Shown one piece after another: positions 51,195 to 59,874 of a stretch of 64,000 nt of DNA. A program made the translations under genes and the position numbers. The DNA is from Dyella_B nitratireducens (GTDB lineage: Bacteria; Pseudomonadota; Gammaproteobacteria; Xanthomonadales; Rhodanobacteraceae). Position 1 is the first letter of the stretch; every line of letters starts with the position of its first letter. The notes under the pieces were generated by a model, which was given only the letters and a program-made list of their open reading frames with translations, ran no database searches and had not been told where the DNA came from. The stretch lies in NCBI RefSeq assembly GCF_049532905.1, contig NZ_CP064032.1, positions 2,976,001 through 3,040,000 on the forward strand. The letters are read 5' to 3'.

Positions 51195-52373
51195 ATGTCG
51201 GATATCGTCATCGCCGCCGCCAAGCGCACTGCCATCGGCTCGTTTCTCGGCCAGTTCACTGGCGTCCCCTCTCCCACCCTCGGCGCTACGGCTATCCGCG
51301 CCGCACTCGAACAGTCCGGCATTGCCGCCACCGATGTGAGCGAAGTGATCATGGGTTGCGTGCTGCCGGCCAACCTCGGCCAGGCGCCCGCCCGCCAGGC
51401 TGCCCTGAATGCCGGCCTGACCCCGGCCGTTGGCTGCACCACCATCAACAAGGTATGCGGTTCGGGCATGAAGGCGATCATGCTGGGCCATGACCTGATC
51501 AAGGCCGGTTCGGCCAGCGTGGTCGTGGCCGGCGGCATGGAATCGATGACCAACGCCCCGCACCTGGTCAACGCCCGCGGCGGCATCCGTTACGGCGAAG
51601 GCAAGCTGGTCGATCACATGGCCTGGGACGGCCTGACCAACCCCTACGACGGCAAGGCCATGGGCGTGTTCGGCGAACTGTGCGCCGACAAGTACCACTT
51701 CAGCCGCGAAGAGCAGGACGCCTTTGCCATCGAATCGGTCAAACGCTCGCAGGCGGCGCAGGCTGCCGGCGCCTTCGCCGGCGAAATCGTTCCGGTGACC
51801 GTGCCCGGCAAGAAGGGTGACGTACAGATCGATACCGACGAGCAGCCCAGCCGTTCGGACATCAGCAAGGTGCCTTCGCTCAAGCCCGCTTTCCGCAAGG
51901 AGAATGGCACGATTACCGCCGCCAGTTCGTCCAGCATTTCCGACGGTGCGGCGGCACTGATCCTGTTGTCGGCCGATGACGCCAAGGCACGTGGCGTGAA
52001 GCCGTTGGCCCGCATCGTCGCCCACGCGACGCATTCGCAGGAGCCGGAATGGTTTACCACCGCACCGGTGGGTGCGATCAGCAAGGTGCTTGAGAAGGCC
52101 GGCTGGAAGGCGAGCGACGTCGACCTGTTCGAAGTCAACGAAGCCTTCGCCGTGGTGGCCATGGCACCGATGCGCGAGCTGGGCATTCCGCACGACAAGC
52201 TCAACGTCAATGGCGGTGCCTGCGCACTTGGCCATCCGATCGGCGCCAGCGGTGCGCGCATCGTGGTGACCCTGCTCAATGCCTTGAAAACCCGTGGCTT
52301 GCGTCGTGGCGTAGCCGCCCTCTGCATCGGTGGCGGCGAAGCCACCGCCATGGCGGTGGAGCGTCTGGATTAA
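51195..52373 (+). CDS. acetyl-CoA acetyltransferase (thiolase)
   Basis: 392 aa from ATG 51195 (CTGGAGA upstream). Thiolase residues are present: the nucleophilic Cys in NKVCGSGMKAI, His in NGGACALGHPIGASGAR, and Cys in AALCIGGGEATAMAV. It condenses or cleaves acetoacetyl-CoA, the last step of leucine and ketone body breakdown, or supplies acetoacetyl-CoA for biosynthesis. It is a single gene between the autotransporter and a lipoprotein gene. Confidence 0.9.
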   Translation: MSDIVIAAAKRTAIGSFLGQFTGVPSPTLGATAIRAALEQSGIAATDVSEVIMGCVLPANLGQAPARQAALNAGLTPAVGCTTINKVCGSGMKAIMLGHDLIKAGSASVVVAGGMESMTNAPHLVNARGGIRYGEGKLVDHMAWDGLTNPYDGKAMGVFGELCADKYHFSREEQDAFAIESVKRSQAAQAAGAFAGEIVPVTVPGKKGDVQIDTDEQPSRSDISKVPSLKPAFRKENGTITAASSSSISDGAAALILLSADDAKARGVKPLARIVAHATHSQEPEWFTTAPVGAISKVLEKAGWKASDVDLFEVNEAFAVVAMAPMRELGIPHDKLNVNGGACALGHPIGASGARIVVTLLNALKTRGLRRGVAALCIGGGEATAMAVERLD

Positions 52374-52394
52374 GTCCTACTTTTTGTACTGCCG

Positions 52395-52414
52395 GCCGGG
52401 GTGTCGACCCCGGC
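52395..52414 (+). terminator. hairpin after the thiolase gene
   Basis: GCCGGGGT-GTCG-ACCCCGGC followed by TGGTTTA, about 20 bp after the stop codon. Confidence 0.55.
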
Positions 52415-52521
52415 TGGTTTAATGCGGCATAAAAGTTGTTAGTAAAAACCGGTAGCGCCGTTAACGTGAAAGCGCTATTAATAATCCGCCAATTGGCATT
52501 CCACGGCTAAGGAGATCCATC

Positions 52522-52899
52522 ATGAAGTTCACGCGTACCCTTCTCGCCTCTGCGCTCGTCGCGCTGCTGGCGGCTTGCAGCAACGGCGCACAGGAAGGCG
52601 CGCAGGACGCACAGAAGTCGGCTGACCAGGCCCAGCAAGCAGCTACGCAGGCTGCTGACCAGGCTCAGAAGGCCGCTGCTGCTTCCACCGCTGCTGCTCC
52701 GGCTACCCCGGCTGCTGCTCCGGCTTCCACCGCTGCGGCCCCGGCTGCCGCTCCGGCTTCCACCGCTGCCGCCGCTCCGGCTGCCGGCGATGCGATGAAG
52801 AGCGCCGCTGCTGACGCTTCGCAGGCTGCCGACAAGGCCGCCGACGCAGCCAAGTCGGCCGCGACCGCTGCGAAGGACGCCACCAAGAAGGGCAACTGA
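52522..52899 (+). CDS. alanine-rich lipoprotein, 125 aa
   Basis: Lipobox LLAACSN at residues 17-19 after a standard signal peptide; AAGGAGA lies upstream. The mature protein consists of Ala/Lys/Gln/Asp helices (QKSADQAQQAATQAADQAQKAA, SAAADASQAADKAADAAKSAAT) separated by a Pro/Ala-rich spacer. This looks like a rod-like or coiled-coil small lipoprotein. The DNA carries short direct repeats (GCTGCTCCGGCTTCCACC), so the length may vary between strains. Function unknown. Confidence 0.75.
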   Translation: MKFTRTLLASALVALLAACSNGAQEGAQDAQKSADQAQQAATQAADQAQKAAAASTAAAPATPAAAPASTAAAPAAAPASTAAAAPAAGDAMKSAAADASQAADKAADAAKSAATAAKDATKKGN

Positions 52900-52920
52900 T
52901 CCTTCGCTTCAAGCTCCACC

Positions 52921-52952
52921 AAACCGGCCGCCATCTGGCGGCCGGTTTTTTT
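52921..52952 (+). terminator. Rho-independent terminator
   Basis: AAACCGGCCGCC-ATCT-GGCGGCCGGTTTTTTT, 21 bp past the lipoprotein stop. Confidence 0.9.
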
Positions 52953-53009
52953 ATGCCTGGGCCGCCAGCCGCTATCATCTGTGGTTTGACCCGATGAGTC
53001 TGGCGACAC

Positions 53010-54617
53010 ATGAGCGTCCTTACCTCGCAGATCGATCCCCGCTCTTCCGATTTCCAGGCCAGTAGCGCGAACCTGCGCGCACTGGTCGATGACCTGCATC
53101 ACCAGCTTGCGCGCACAGCAGAGGGCGGTGGCGCCAAGGCACGCGACAAGCACACCGCACGCGGCAAGTTGCTGCCGCGCGAACGCATCCGCGCCCTGCT
53201 CGATCCGGGTTCGCCATTCCTGGAGCTCTCACCGCTCGCCGCGCACGGCATGTACGACGATGCGGCGCCGGCTGCCGGCATCATCACGGGCATCGGCCAC
53301 GTGCATGGCATGGAGGTGGTGGTAGTCGCCAACGATGCCACCGTCAAAGGCGGCACTTACTTTCCGATGACGGTAAAGAAGCACCTGCGTGCGCAGGAGG
53401 TTGCGCTGGAGAATCGCCTGCCCTGCGTCTACCTGGTCGACTCCGGCGGCGCCTTTTTGCCGATGCAGGATGAGGTCTTTCCGGACAAGGAACATTTCGG
53501 CCGCATTTTCTATAACCAGGCACGCATGTCGGGGCTAGGCATTCCGCAGATCGCGGTGGTGATGGGTTCGTGCACCGCAGGTGGCGCTTACGTGCCGGCG
53601 ATGAGCGATGAAACCATCATCGTGCGCGAACAAGGCACGATCTTTCTCGGCGGCCCACCGCTGGTGAAGGCCGCCACCGGCGAAGTGGTGGATGCCGAAG
53701 CGCTTGGCGGCGCGGACGTCCATACCTCCACGTCGGGCGTAGCAGATCATTTTGCGGAGAACGATGCGCATGCGCTGTCGATCGCGCGCGACATCGTTGC
53801 CAGCCTCAACCGCAGCAAGCCGATGCCGCTTGCGGTGAAGGCGCCTGCAGAACCGCGTTACGCAGCGGAAGAACTTTACGGCGTGATTCCCCAGGACACG
53901 CGCCGTCCATTCGACATCCGCGAGGTGATCGCGCGTATCGTCGACGGCTCGGAATTCCACGAGTTCAAGGCGCGCTATGGCAAGACGCTGGTGTGCGGCT
54001 TCGCGCACATCTACGGATATCCCGTTGGCATCATCGCCAACAACGGCATTCTGTTTTCCGAATCCGCGCTCAAGGGCGCGCATTTCATCGAGCTATGCAA
54101 CCAGCGCAACGTGCCGCTGGTATTCCTGCAGAACATCACCGGCTTCATGGTCGGCAAGAAATACGAGAACGCCGGCATCGCAAAAGACGGCGCGAAGATG
54201 GTTACCGCAGTCGCGTGCTCGCACGTGCCCAAATTCACCGTGGTGATCGGCGGCAGCTTTGGCGCCGGCAATTATGCGATGTGTGGACGTGCTTACGGCG
54301 CACGCTTCCTGTGGATGTGGCCGAACTCGCGCATCAGCGTGATGGGTGGTGAGCAGGCCGCCAGCGTGTTGGCAACCGTGAAGCGCGACGGCATGGAGGC
54401 CGCCGGCCAGACGTGGAGCGCCGACGACGAAGATGCCTTCAAGGCACCCATCCGCGCGCAATACGAGCGCCAGGGGCACCCCTACTACGCCACGGCCCGG
54501 CTGTGGGACGATGGCATCATCGATCCGGCCGATACACGCCGTGTGCTGGGCCTGGCGATTTCAGCCTCGCTGAACGCGCCGATCGAGCCGCAACGTTATG
54601 GCGTATTCCGGATGTAG
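53010..54617 (+). CDS. 3-methylcrotonyl-CoA carboxylase, carboxyltransferase (beta) subunit
   Basis: 535 aa. The carboxyltransferase signature for biotin-dependent carboxylases is present (RIFYNQARMSGLGIPQIAVVMGSCTAGGAYVPAMSDE and GGSFGAGNYAMCGRAYGARFLWMWPN). It belongs to the MCC beta group rather than PCC by the NNGILFSESALKGAHFIELC segment and its length. It carboxylates 3-methylcrotonyl-CoA in leucine catabolism together with an alpha subunit, not in this window. Unusually, it is followed by hscC instead of other leucine genes. Confidence 0.88.
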   Translation: MSVLTSQIDPRSSDFQASSANLRALVDDLHHQLARTAEGGGAKARDKHTARGKLLPRERIRALLDPGSPFLELSPLAAHGMYDDAAPAAGIITGIGHVHGMEVVVVANDATVKGGTYFPMTVKKHLRAQEVALENRLPCVYLVDSGGAFLPMQDEVFPDKEHFGRIFYNQARMSGLGIPQIAVVMGSCTAGGAYVPAMSDETIIVREQGTIFLGGPPLVKAATGEVVDAEALGGADVHTSTSGVADHFAENDAHALSIARDIVASLNRSKPMPLAVKAPAEPRYAAEELYGVIPQDTRRPFDIREVIARIVDGSEFHEFKARYGKTLVCGFAHIYGYPVGIIANNGILFSESALKGAHFIELCNQRNVPLVFLQNITGFMVGKKYENAGIAKDGAKMVTAVACSHVPKFTVVIGGSFGAGNYAMCGRAYGARFLWMWPNSRISVMGGEQAASVLATVKRDGMEAAGQTWSADDEDAFKAPIRAQYERQGHPYYATARLWDDGIIDPADTRRVLGLAISASLNAPIEPQRYGVFRM

Positions 54618-54664
54618 CAAACACTGGCCGGATGGCCACGGATGCAAGACAGGGGGAACAACTT

Positions 54665-56356
54665 ATGATCGTTGGCATTGACCTGGGCACGACGCACTCG
54701 CTGATCGGCTATTTCAGCGACGACGGCCCGAAATTATTTCCCAACGCGCTGGGTGAGTTGCTCACGCCGTCGGTCGTCAGTTTGGACGACGACGGCCATA
54801 TGATCGTCGGCGAAGCGGCGCGAGACCGCCTGATCAGCCATCCCCAAAGCACGGTCGCCACCTTCAAGCGCTGGATGGGTACATCGCGCGAAACAGAACT
54901 CGGCCGCCGCATGTTTCGCCCGGAGGAACTGTCGGCACTGGTGCTGCGGTCATTGATCGCCGACGCTGAAGCCGCGCTCGGCGAAAAAGTGGAAGAAGCC
55001 GTAATAAGCGTGCCGGCCTACTTTTCCGACGCACAGCGCAAAGCCACGCGTGCAGCGGGCGAACTGGCCGGCATCAAAGTGGAGCGTCTGATCAACGAGC
55101 CCACCGCCGCTGCCCTGGCCTACGGCCTGGAAGCCAAACCGGAGGGCAGCCGCTTTCTGGTCTTCGATCTTGGCGGCGGCACCTTCGACGTGTCGGTGCT
55201 GGAGACCTTCGAAGGCGTCGTCGAAGTGCATGCCAGTGCCGGCGACAATTATCTGGGCGGCGAAGATTTTCTCGACGTGCTGGAAAATGCCTGCCTTTCC
55301 GATCTCAAGCTGCACACCGGAGATTTCTCACCCGTTGAACGCGGCTTGTTGCGTCGCCGTCTTGAAGTACTCAAGCGCACCCTGAGCCAGCAACCCGAAC
55401 AGCGCATCGACTGCCTGGTCGGAGAGCGCACCATTCATTGGGAAATCGACCAGGATCGCTTCCTGCAACTGGCCGAACCGTTGATGCAGCGCATGCGCGC
55501 ACCACTGGAGCGCGCCCTGCGCGACGCGCGGCTGCAGCCCGAGCAGCTCAACGAAATCGTGCTGGTAGGCGGCGCCAGCCGTATGCCGCTCGTTTCGCGC
55601 CTTATTGCGCGCATGTTTGGCCGCCTGCCCTTGCGCCACATCAATCCAGACGAAGCCATCGCCTTGGGCGCATGCGTGGCATCCGGCCTCAAGCGTCGCA
55701 ACGTCAAACTGGACGAAATCATTCTCACCGACGTCTGTCCTTACACGCTGGGCGTGGAGGTTGGACAAAAAGACGAACATGGCAACCTACAGAATGGGCT
55801 GTTTTCCCCCATCATCCAGCGCAACAGCGTGGTGCCGATCAGCCGCGAATCCAATTACTACCCGATGGGCGAGCGGCAGAAGGTGTTGACGCTCAAGGTC
55901 TACCAGGGCGAAAGCCCGCTGGTGGCCAAGAACATCAAGCTCGGGCAATTGGAAGTGCCGCTCAACCCGACCCTGCCTAGAGCGGACAACGGCGTGAAGG
56001 TCCGTTTTACCTACGACATCAACGGTGTGTTGCAGGTGGAAGCCACGCCCATGGCAAGCGGCACGCGTTACGAGCTGGTGCTGGAACAAAATCCCGGCAT
56101 TCTGAGCGAGGCGGAGATCCGGGCTCGCCTGGATTCGCTATCCGAGCTGAAGATCCATCCCCGTTCCAAGCAAGAAAACATTGCCGTTTTGGCGCGCGCC
56201 GAGCGCTTGTTCGAAGAACACATCGTGGCACGCGACGCGCTGCGGGAATGGATCGGACTGTTCACTCAATCGCTGGAATCGCAGGACGAGCGGCTGATCA
56301 GCGATCACCGTACACGTTTCAGCCAGGCCATGGATGAACTGGAGCGCCAGCTTTGA
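54665..56356 (+). CDS. hscC: HscC-type Hsp70 chaperone
   Basis: 563 aa; GGGGGAA lies 8 nt upstream of ATG 54665. Hsp70 motifs are VGIDLGTTHSLIG, INEPTAAALAYGLE, LVFDLGGGTFDVSVLETF, and VLVGGASRMPLVSRL. Compared with DnaK it lacks the long C-terminal lid, as HscC does. It has a specialised client role, and its J-type partner is the next gene, overlapping by 4 bp. Confidence 0.88.
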   Translation: MIVGIDLGTTHSLIGYFSDDGPKLFPNALGELLTPSVVSLDDDGHMIVGEAARDRLISHPQSTVATFKRWMGTSRETELGRRMFRPEELSALVLRSLIADAEAALGEKVEEAVISVPAYFSDAQRKATRAAGELAGIKVERLINEPTAAALAYGLEAKPEGSRFLVFDLGGGTFDVSVLETFEGVVEVHASAGDNYLGGEDFLDVLENACLSDLKLHTGDFSPVERGLLRRRLEVLKRTLSQQPEQRIDCLVGERTIHWEIDQDRFLQLAEPLMQRMRAPLERALRDARLQPEQLNEIVLVGGASRMPLVSRLIARMFGRLPLRHINPDEAIALGACVASGLKRRNVKLDEIILTDVCPYTLGVEVGQKDEHGNLQNGLFSPIIQRNSVVPISRESNYYPMGERQKVLTLKVYQGESPLVAKNIKLGQLEVPLNPTLPRADNGVKVRFTYDINGVLQVEATPMASGTRYELVLEQNPGILSEAEIRARLDSLSELKIHPRSKQENIAVLARAERLFEEHIVARDALREWIGLFTQSLESQDERLISDHRTRFSQAMDELERQL

Positions 56357-58128
56357 ATTGGGCTTACGCGCTGCTCGGCATACCTGCCGATGCCGATGCG
56401 ACAACGATCAAGCGTGCTTATGCGCGCTTGCTGCGCACCACGCGTCCGGATGAAGATGCCGCCGCGTTTCAACGCCTGAACACCGCGTATCAGCTCGCGC
56501 TTTCGCAGGCAGGCAACCGTTCGACAGCGCCTGCGGCCACGTCGGCTGTCGTTGCTCCGGCGCGCGAACCCGTTTCCACATCCGCGCCCACCGCAAGCGC
56601 ACACCCGATCGCTGCACCACCGCAACCGCCGAAGCCCTCTATCCCCGCGCCGCTGGAAGTACTGAAACCTTCGACGCCGTCCGCGCCGGCACCGGGTACG
56701 CGCCCGCTGGAAACACTGCGGCGATCTGAAACCTCCAAGCCGGTCCCGGCACCGTCGCCGCTGGAAGTGCTCAAGCCATCAGCGCCGCCCACAGCGCCTG
56801 CACCGCGTTCGCTAGAGACACTGCGCCCCTCTGGGACAGCGAAGCCAACGCCGGCACCCGCGCCATTGGAAGTTCTGAAGCCGGCAGCTCACAACACCAA
56901 ACCTGCCACGCGCCAAGTCGAAGTGTTGCGTCCGCCAGCCCCAAAACCTGCACCACAGATCAATGCCAAGCAACTCGCCGAGCGGGTGATACGCGAGGCA
57001 AGCCATGCTGAAAACCCGCAGACGCTTTCGCACTGGCTCGATCGCTGTCCGGAGCTCTGGTCTTTTCAGGTCAAGCAAGCCATCGGGCAATTGATGTTGC
57101 AACACTTGCTGCGTGAGCCGCAGCCTATGGCTTCGGCTAACCTCGACGTACTGCTGCGCTTCTTCGATCTCGATCACGTATTGTCTGGCGTCAATCCCGT
57201 AACGCTGGAGCAGTTGCGGAACAAACAGGCGATGCACTGGGAAGTGCTGAACGATCAGGCGTCTCTGGCACGGCGAGCACGCATCTTCCAAAATGGCCGC
57301 CCGCACACATTGCGGGTGCGCGAATGTATCAACCTATTGAAGCAGCCACCACGCTGGCGACCAACCTTCGTCACTGCGCTGACGCGTGACAAGCCCCTCC
57401 ATCTCGCGCGGCTCGTGTACACGCTTTGCAACGGCAACATCGAACAGCTTCCATCCGTGATCGACCGCGAGCATGCGCGATTCTGGTTTCGCGCCGCCGG
57501 CGCCAGCGGCATCCATCGGGAACGCATAGCCATAAATGCTATCCGCGCTTTCACCATCGCCCTGGCTTGCGCCATGGGCATCACTGCCCTGACAACCTTG
57601 CTGTCATTGCAAAACGGTGACTCTCCGTCGCACATCTGGGGAGGCGGCAGCCGCGTTTTCTTTGCTTTATTCGGTGGAATCCTGCTCATTTGGGCGATCT
57701 TCGTCGGCGCAGCCTTGATCGATCAGTGGCAAGGTCAGCCCGAGACGACAGCGTCGCGCAAACCCTGGTTGCGGCGACTCTTCATTCCCGTACTTAGCGC
57801 ATTGGGGCTTGGTCTGGACTACTTGGGCGGCGCGCCTATAGCGGCATCGGTCATCGTATGGAGCTTGATGATTTTGTCCGTGCGCCGCCTTACCCATCGC
57901 CAACCCAAGCGTCCCAAGAAACCAGCGTTCAATTTCAGCCCGCGGGCGATCGCCTACCTGTTGCTGGTGGGTGCAGTTGGCGTAGGTAACCTTGTGCAAC
58001 AAATTCCCGGCGGTGCGTTCGACGGCATTCCGCTGCTCGGCGTTGTATCTGGTGTAACGCTGCTCGTGTGGGGGATCGATATGTGGCGTCATCGCGCCCA
58101 TCTGCATCCGAAGCTTGCACGCAGCTGA
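56353..58128 (+). CDS. J-like domain membrane protein, HscC partner
   Basis: 591 aa from a TTG start overlapping the hscC stop (TTGA). The N-terminal about 50 residues are a J-like domain (YALLGIPADADATTIKRAYARLLRTTRPDED) in which the HPD motif is replaced by RPD, as is usual for the DjlB/DjlC-type proteins adjacent to hscC. Residues about 90-190 are repeats of the form PLEVLKPS or LETLRxS with Pro/Ala linkers. The C-terminal about 200 residues contain five hydrophobic helices. The coupling suggests a membrane-bound co-chaperone for HscC. Confidence 0.8.
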   Translation: MNWAYALLGIPADADATTIKRAYARLLRTTRPDEDAAAFQRLNTAYQLALSQAGNRSTAPAATSAVVAPAREPVSTSAPTASAHPIAAPPQPPKPSIPAPLEVLKPSTPSAPAPGTRPLETLRRSETSKPVPAPSPLEVLKPSAPPTAPAPRSLETLRPSGTAKPTPAPAPLEVLKPAAHNTKPATRQVEVLRPPAPKPAPQINAKQLAERVIREASHAENPQTLSHWLDRCPELWSFQVKQAIGQLMLQHLLREPQPMASANLDVLLRFFDLDHVLSGVNPVTLEQLRNKQAMHWEVLNDQASLARRARIFQNGRPHTLRVRECINLLKQPPRWRPTFVTALTRDKPLHLARLVYTLCNGNIEQLPSVIDREHARFWFRAAGASGIHRERIAINAIRAFTIALACAMGITALTTLLSLQNGDSPSHIWGGGSRVFFALFGGILLIWAIFVGAALIDQWQGQPETTASRKPWLRRLFIPVLSALGLGLDYLGGAPIAASVIVWSLMILSVRRLTHRQPKRPKKPAFNFSPRAIAYLLLVGAVGVGNLVQQIPGGAFDGIPLLGVVSGVTLLVWGIDMWRHRAHLHPKLARS

Positions 58129-58431
58129 CTTTGCATTTGCACATCGCAAGATGTGAACAACACGACAATTCCATCGATCTCAATACATCGCCCATTCACT
58201 CTGCGATGACGAAGGCGCACCCCACATAAATGCGCGTGTCGTCTGCCATGCCACAGAAAGATTCTTGTCATCCTCAGTCGCTGAGATGCGCGCCTTCGGC
58301 TGTAGTGCTGCACGCACTGTTAAATGGGGAAAACCGGTATCGCCGGCCAGCCGAAGATGCCGCGTAGGAAGCGCGGTCGCGGACCAACGCATGGAGTGCG
58401 TCTTCATCTAACTCGACATAAGGATCAAGTC
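58129..58431. other. intergenic region upstream of the phospholipase D-like gene
   Basis: About 300 bp, with no gene or repeat recognised. It should contain the promoter of the downstream gene. Confidence 0.4.
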
Positions 58432-59442
58432 ATGAAAATCCGTAGCAAACGTTCCAGCTTCGTGAAAGCCGCGCTGGCGGCGGCCTGTGCCTTCGGCGTC
58501 GCGCTACCGGCCTTTGCGCAGAGTACGCAGACGCTGGTGATCGAGCCTGACCAGGGGCTCACCTCGATCTACGCTCTGATCAACGCTGCACAGTCGACCA
58601 TCGACATGACGATGTACGAGCTGCAGGACACCACGGCGCAGAATGATCTGTGCAATGCTGCTGCCCGTGGCGTCACGGTTCGCGTCATCCTCGACACGAA
58701 CCTGGAAAAGAGCAACAACACCGCTGCCTACAACCAGCTCAAAGGCTGTGGCGCAAAGGTCGTATGGGCCTGGACCAAGTATCAGGCCACGCACCAGAAG
58801 ACGATCACCATCGATGCTGCCACATCCAACGCACAGACGGCGATCATGACGCTCAACCTGACCAGCCGTTACTACAGCACCAGCCGCGACTTTGCGGTGA
58901 TCGAGAACGACAGTAACGACATTGCCGCGATCGAAGCCACCTTCAACAAGGACTTCGCGCATGCGTCCGTTACGCCTTCGGATGGTGATGACTTGGTGTG
59001 GAGCCCGACCAATTCCCAAACCTCCCTGCTCAACATCATCAATAACGCGAAGACCAGCCTGCTGGTTGAGAATGAAGAGATGAGCGACAGCGCCATTGTC
59101 AACGCACTGGCGAATGCCTGCACGAATGGCGTGAGCGTCAGCATCGCCATGGTCAACGACAACAACGATTACGCCAGCGAATTCGATACGCTGACCAACG
59201 CCGGCTGCAATGTCAGCACCTACCCTGACACCAGCACCGGCTTCTACATCCATGCCAAGGTGATCGTGGCCGATTACGGTGCATCGAATCAGGTGGCGTT
59301 CGTGGGTTCGGAGAATTTCTCCAATGCCTCGCTCACGGAGAATCGCGAGCTGGGCCTGACGACGACTAACTCCACCGTCATCTCGCAATTGGAAAGCACG
59401 ATGAGCAACGATTACTCGGGCGGCACACCCTGGTCGGATTGA
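58432..59442 (+). CDS. secreted phospholipase D-like protein
   Basis: 336 aa from ATG 58432 (AAGGA upstream). Signal peptide ending at PAFAQS. Two HKD-type motifs are present: HQKTITID and HAKVIVAD (HxKx4D). The second is followed by FVGSENFSN, the typical end of a PLD active site; the first is followed by LNLTSRYY. Two motifs make one active site in this superfamily. It probably hydrolyses phospholipids or nucleic acids in the periplasm or outside the cell. Confidence 0.88.
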   Translation: MKIRSKRSSFVKAALAAACAFGVALPAFAQSTQTLVIEPDQGLTSIYALINAAQSTIDMTMYELQDTTAQNDLCNAAARGVTVRVILDTNLEKSNNTAAYNQLKGCGAKVVWAWTKYQATHQKTITIDAATSNAQTAIMTLNLTSRYYSTSRDFAVIENDSNDIAAIEATFNKDFAHASVTPSDGDDLVWSPTNSQTSLLNIINNAKTSLLVENEEMSDSAIVNALANACTNGVSVSIAMVNDNNDYASEFDTLTNAGCNVSTYPDTSTGFYIHAKVIVADYGASNQVAFVGSENFSNASLTENRELGLTTTNSTVISQLESTMSNDYSGGTPWSD

Positions 59443-59460
59443 GAATCGCTTCCAGCAATG

Positions 59461-59486
59461 CCTCCCCCTTGTACAACAGGGGGAGG
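59461..59486 (+). terminator. hairpin after the phospholipase D-like gene
   Basis: CCTCCCCC-TTGTACAACA-GGGGGAGG, 18 bp past the stop codon. Confidence 0.6.
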
Positions 59487-59494
59487 TTGGAGCA

Positions 59495-59570
59495 GTAGGT
59501 TGGGTTAGCGCAGCGTAACCCAACAATGTCGTGCCGGAATGTTGGGTTACGCTGCGCCAGCCCAACCTAC
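59495..59570. repeat. palindromic repeat, GTAGGTTGGG type (variant)
   Basis: GTAGGTTGGGTTAGCGCAGC and its inverse around a spacer. It is a relative of the palindromes at 47731 and 46181, with a different inner sequence. It ends just beyond the stop of the leftward gene at 59572. Confidence 0.75.
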
Positions 59571-59571
59571 A

Positions 59572-59874
59572 TCAGCGCTGCCGCGGCCGGAATTCCAGCG
59601 GCACAGTGTCACCACGCGCAGCAGCCGGCGGCTTCGGTCCACACGCACCACAGGTGCTGCATCCATCGCTGCAGTTACCGGTCGCCTGCTTCGGCTGCAG
59701 ACGGCGCGCGAAAGAACGCATCCACACCGCATGCCCTGGCTGACTGAAATGGATCGATGCCGACACCAGCCAGCGGTTGGTGAGCTGCGGCGCCAGTTTG
59801 CGGAATGCATACAGCGCGCTGGCCAGCACGACCAGCCCGATTACCACGTACTGAACCAGCAAACCCGTATTCAC
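59572..59874 (-). CDS. small membrane protein downstream of feoB (DUF6587-like)
   Basis: 100 aa from a GTG start overlapping the feoB stop (GTGA). An N-terminal membrane helix (LLVQYVVIGLVVLASALYAF) and a Cys-rich motif near residues 70-80 (NCSDGCSTCGACG) suggest metal or iron handling. Such proteins often follow feoAB in this group of bacteria. It is the third gene of the ferrous iron uptake operon. Confidence 0.7.
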   Translation of the reverse strand: MNTGLLVQYVVIGLVVLASALYAFRKLAPQLTNRWLVSASIHFSQPGHAVWMRSFARRLQPKQATGNCSDGCSTCGACGPKPPAAARGDTVPLEFRPRQR

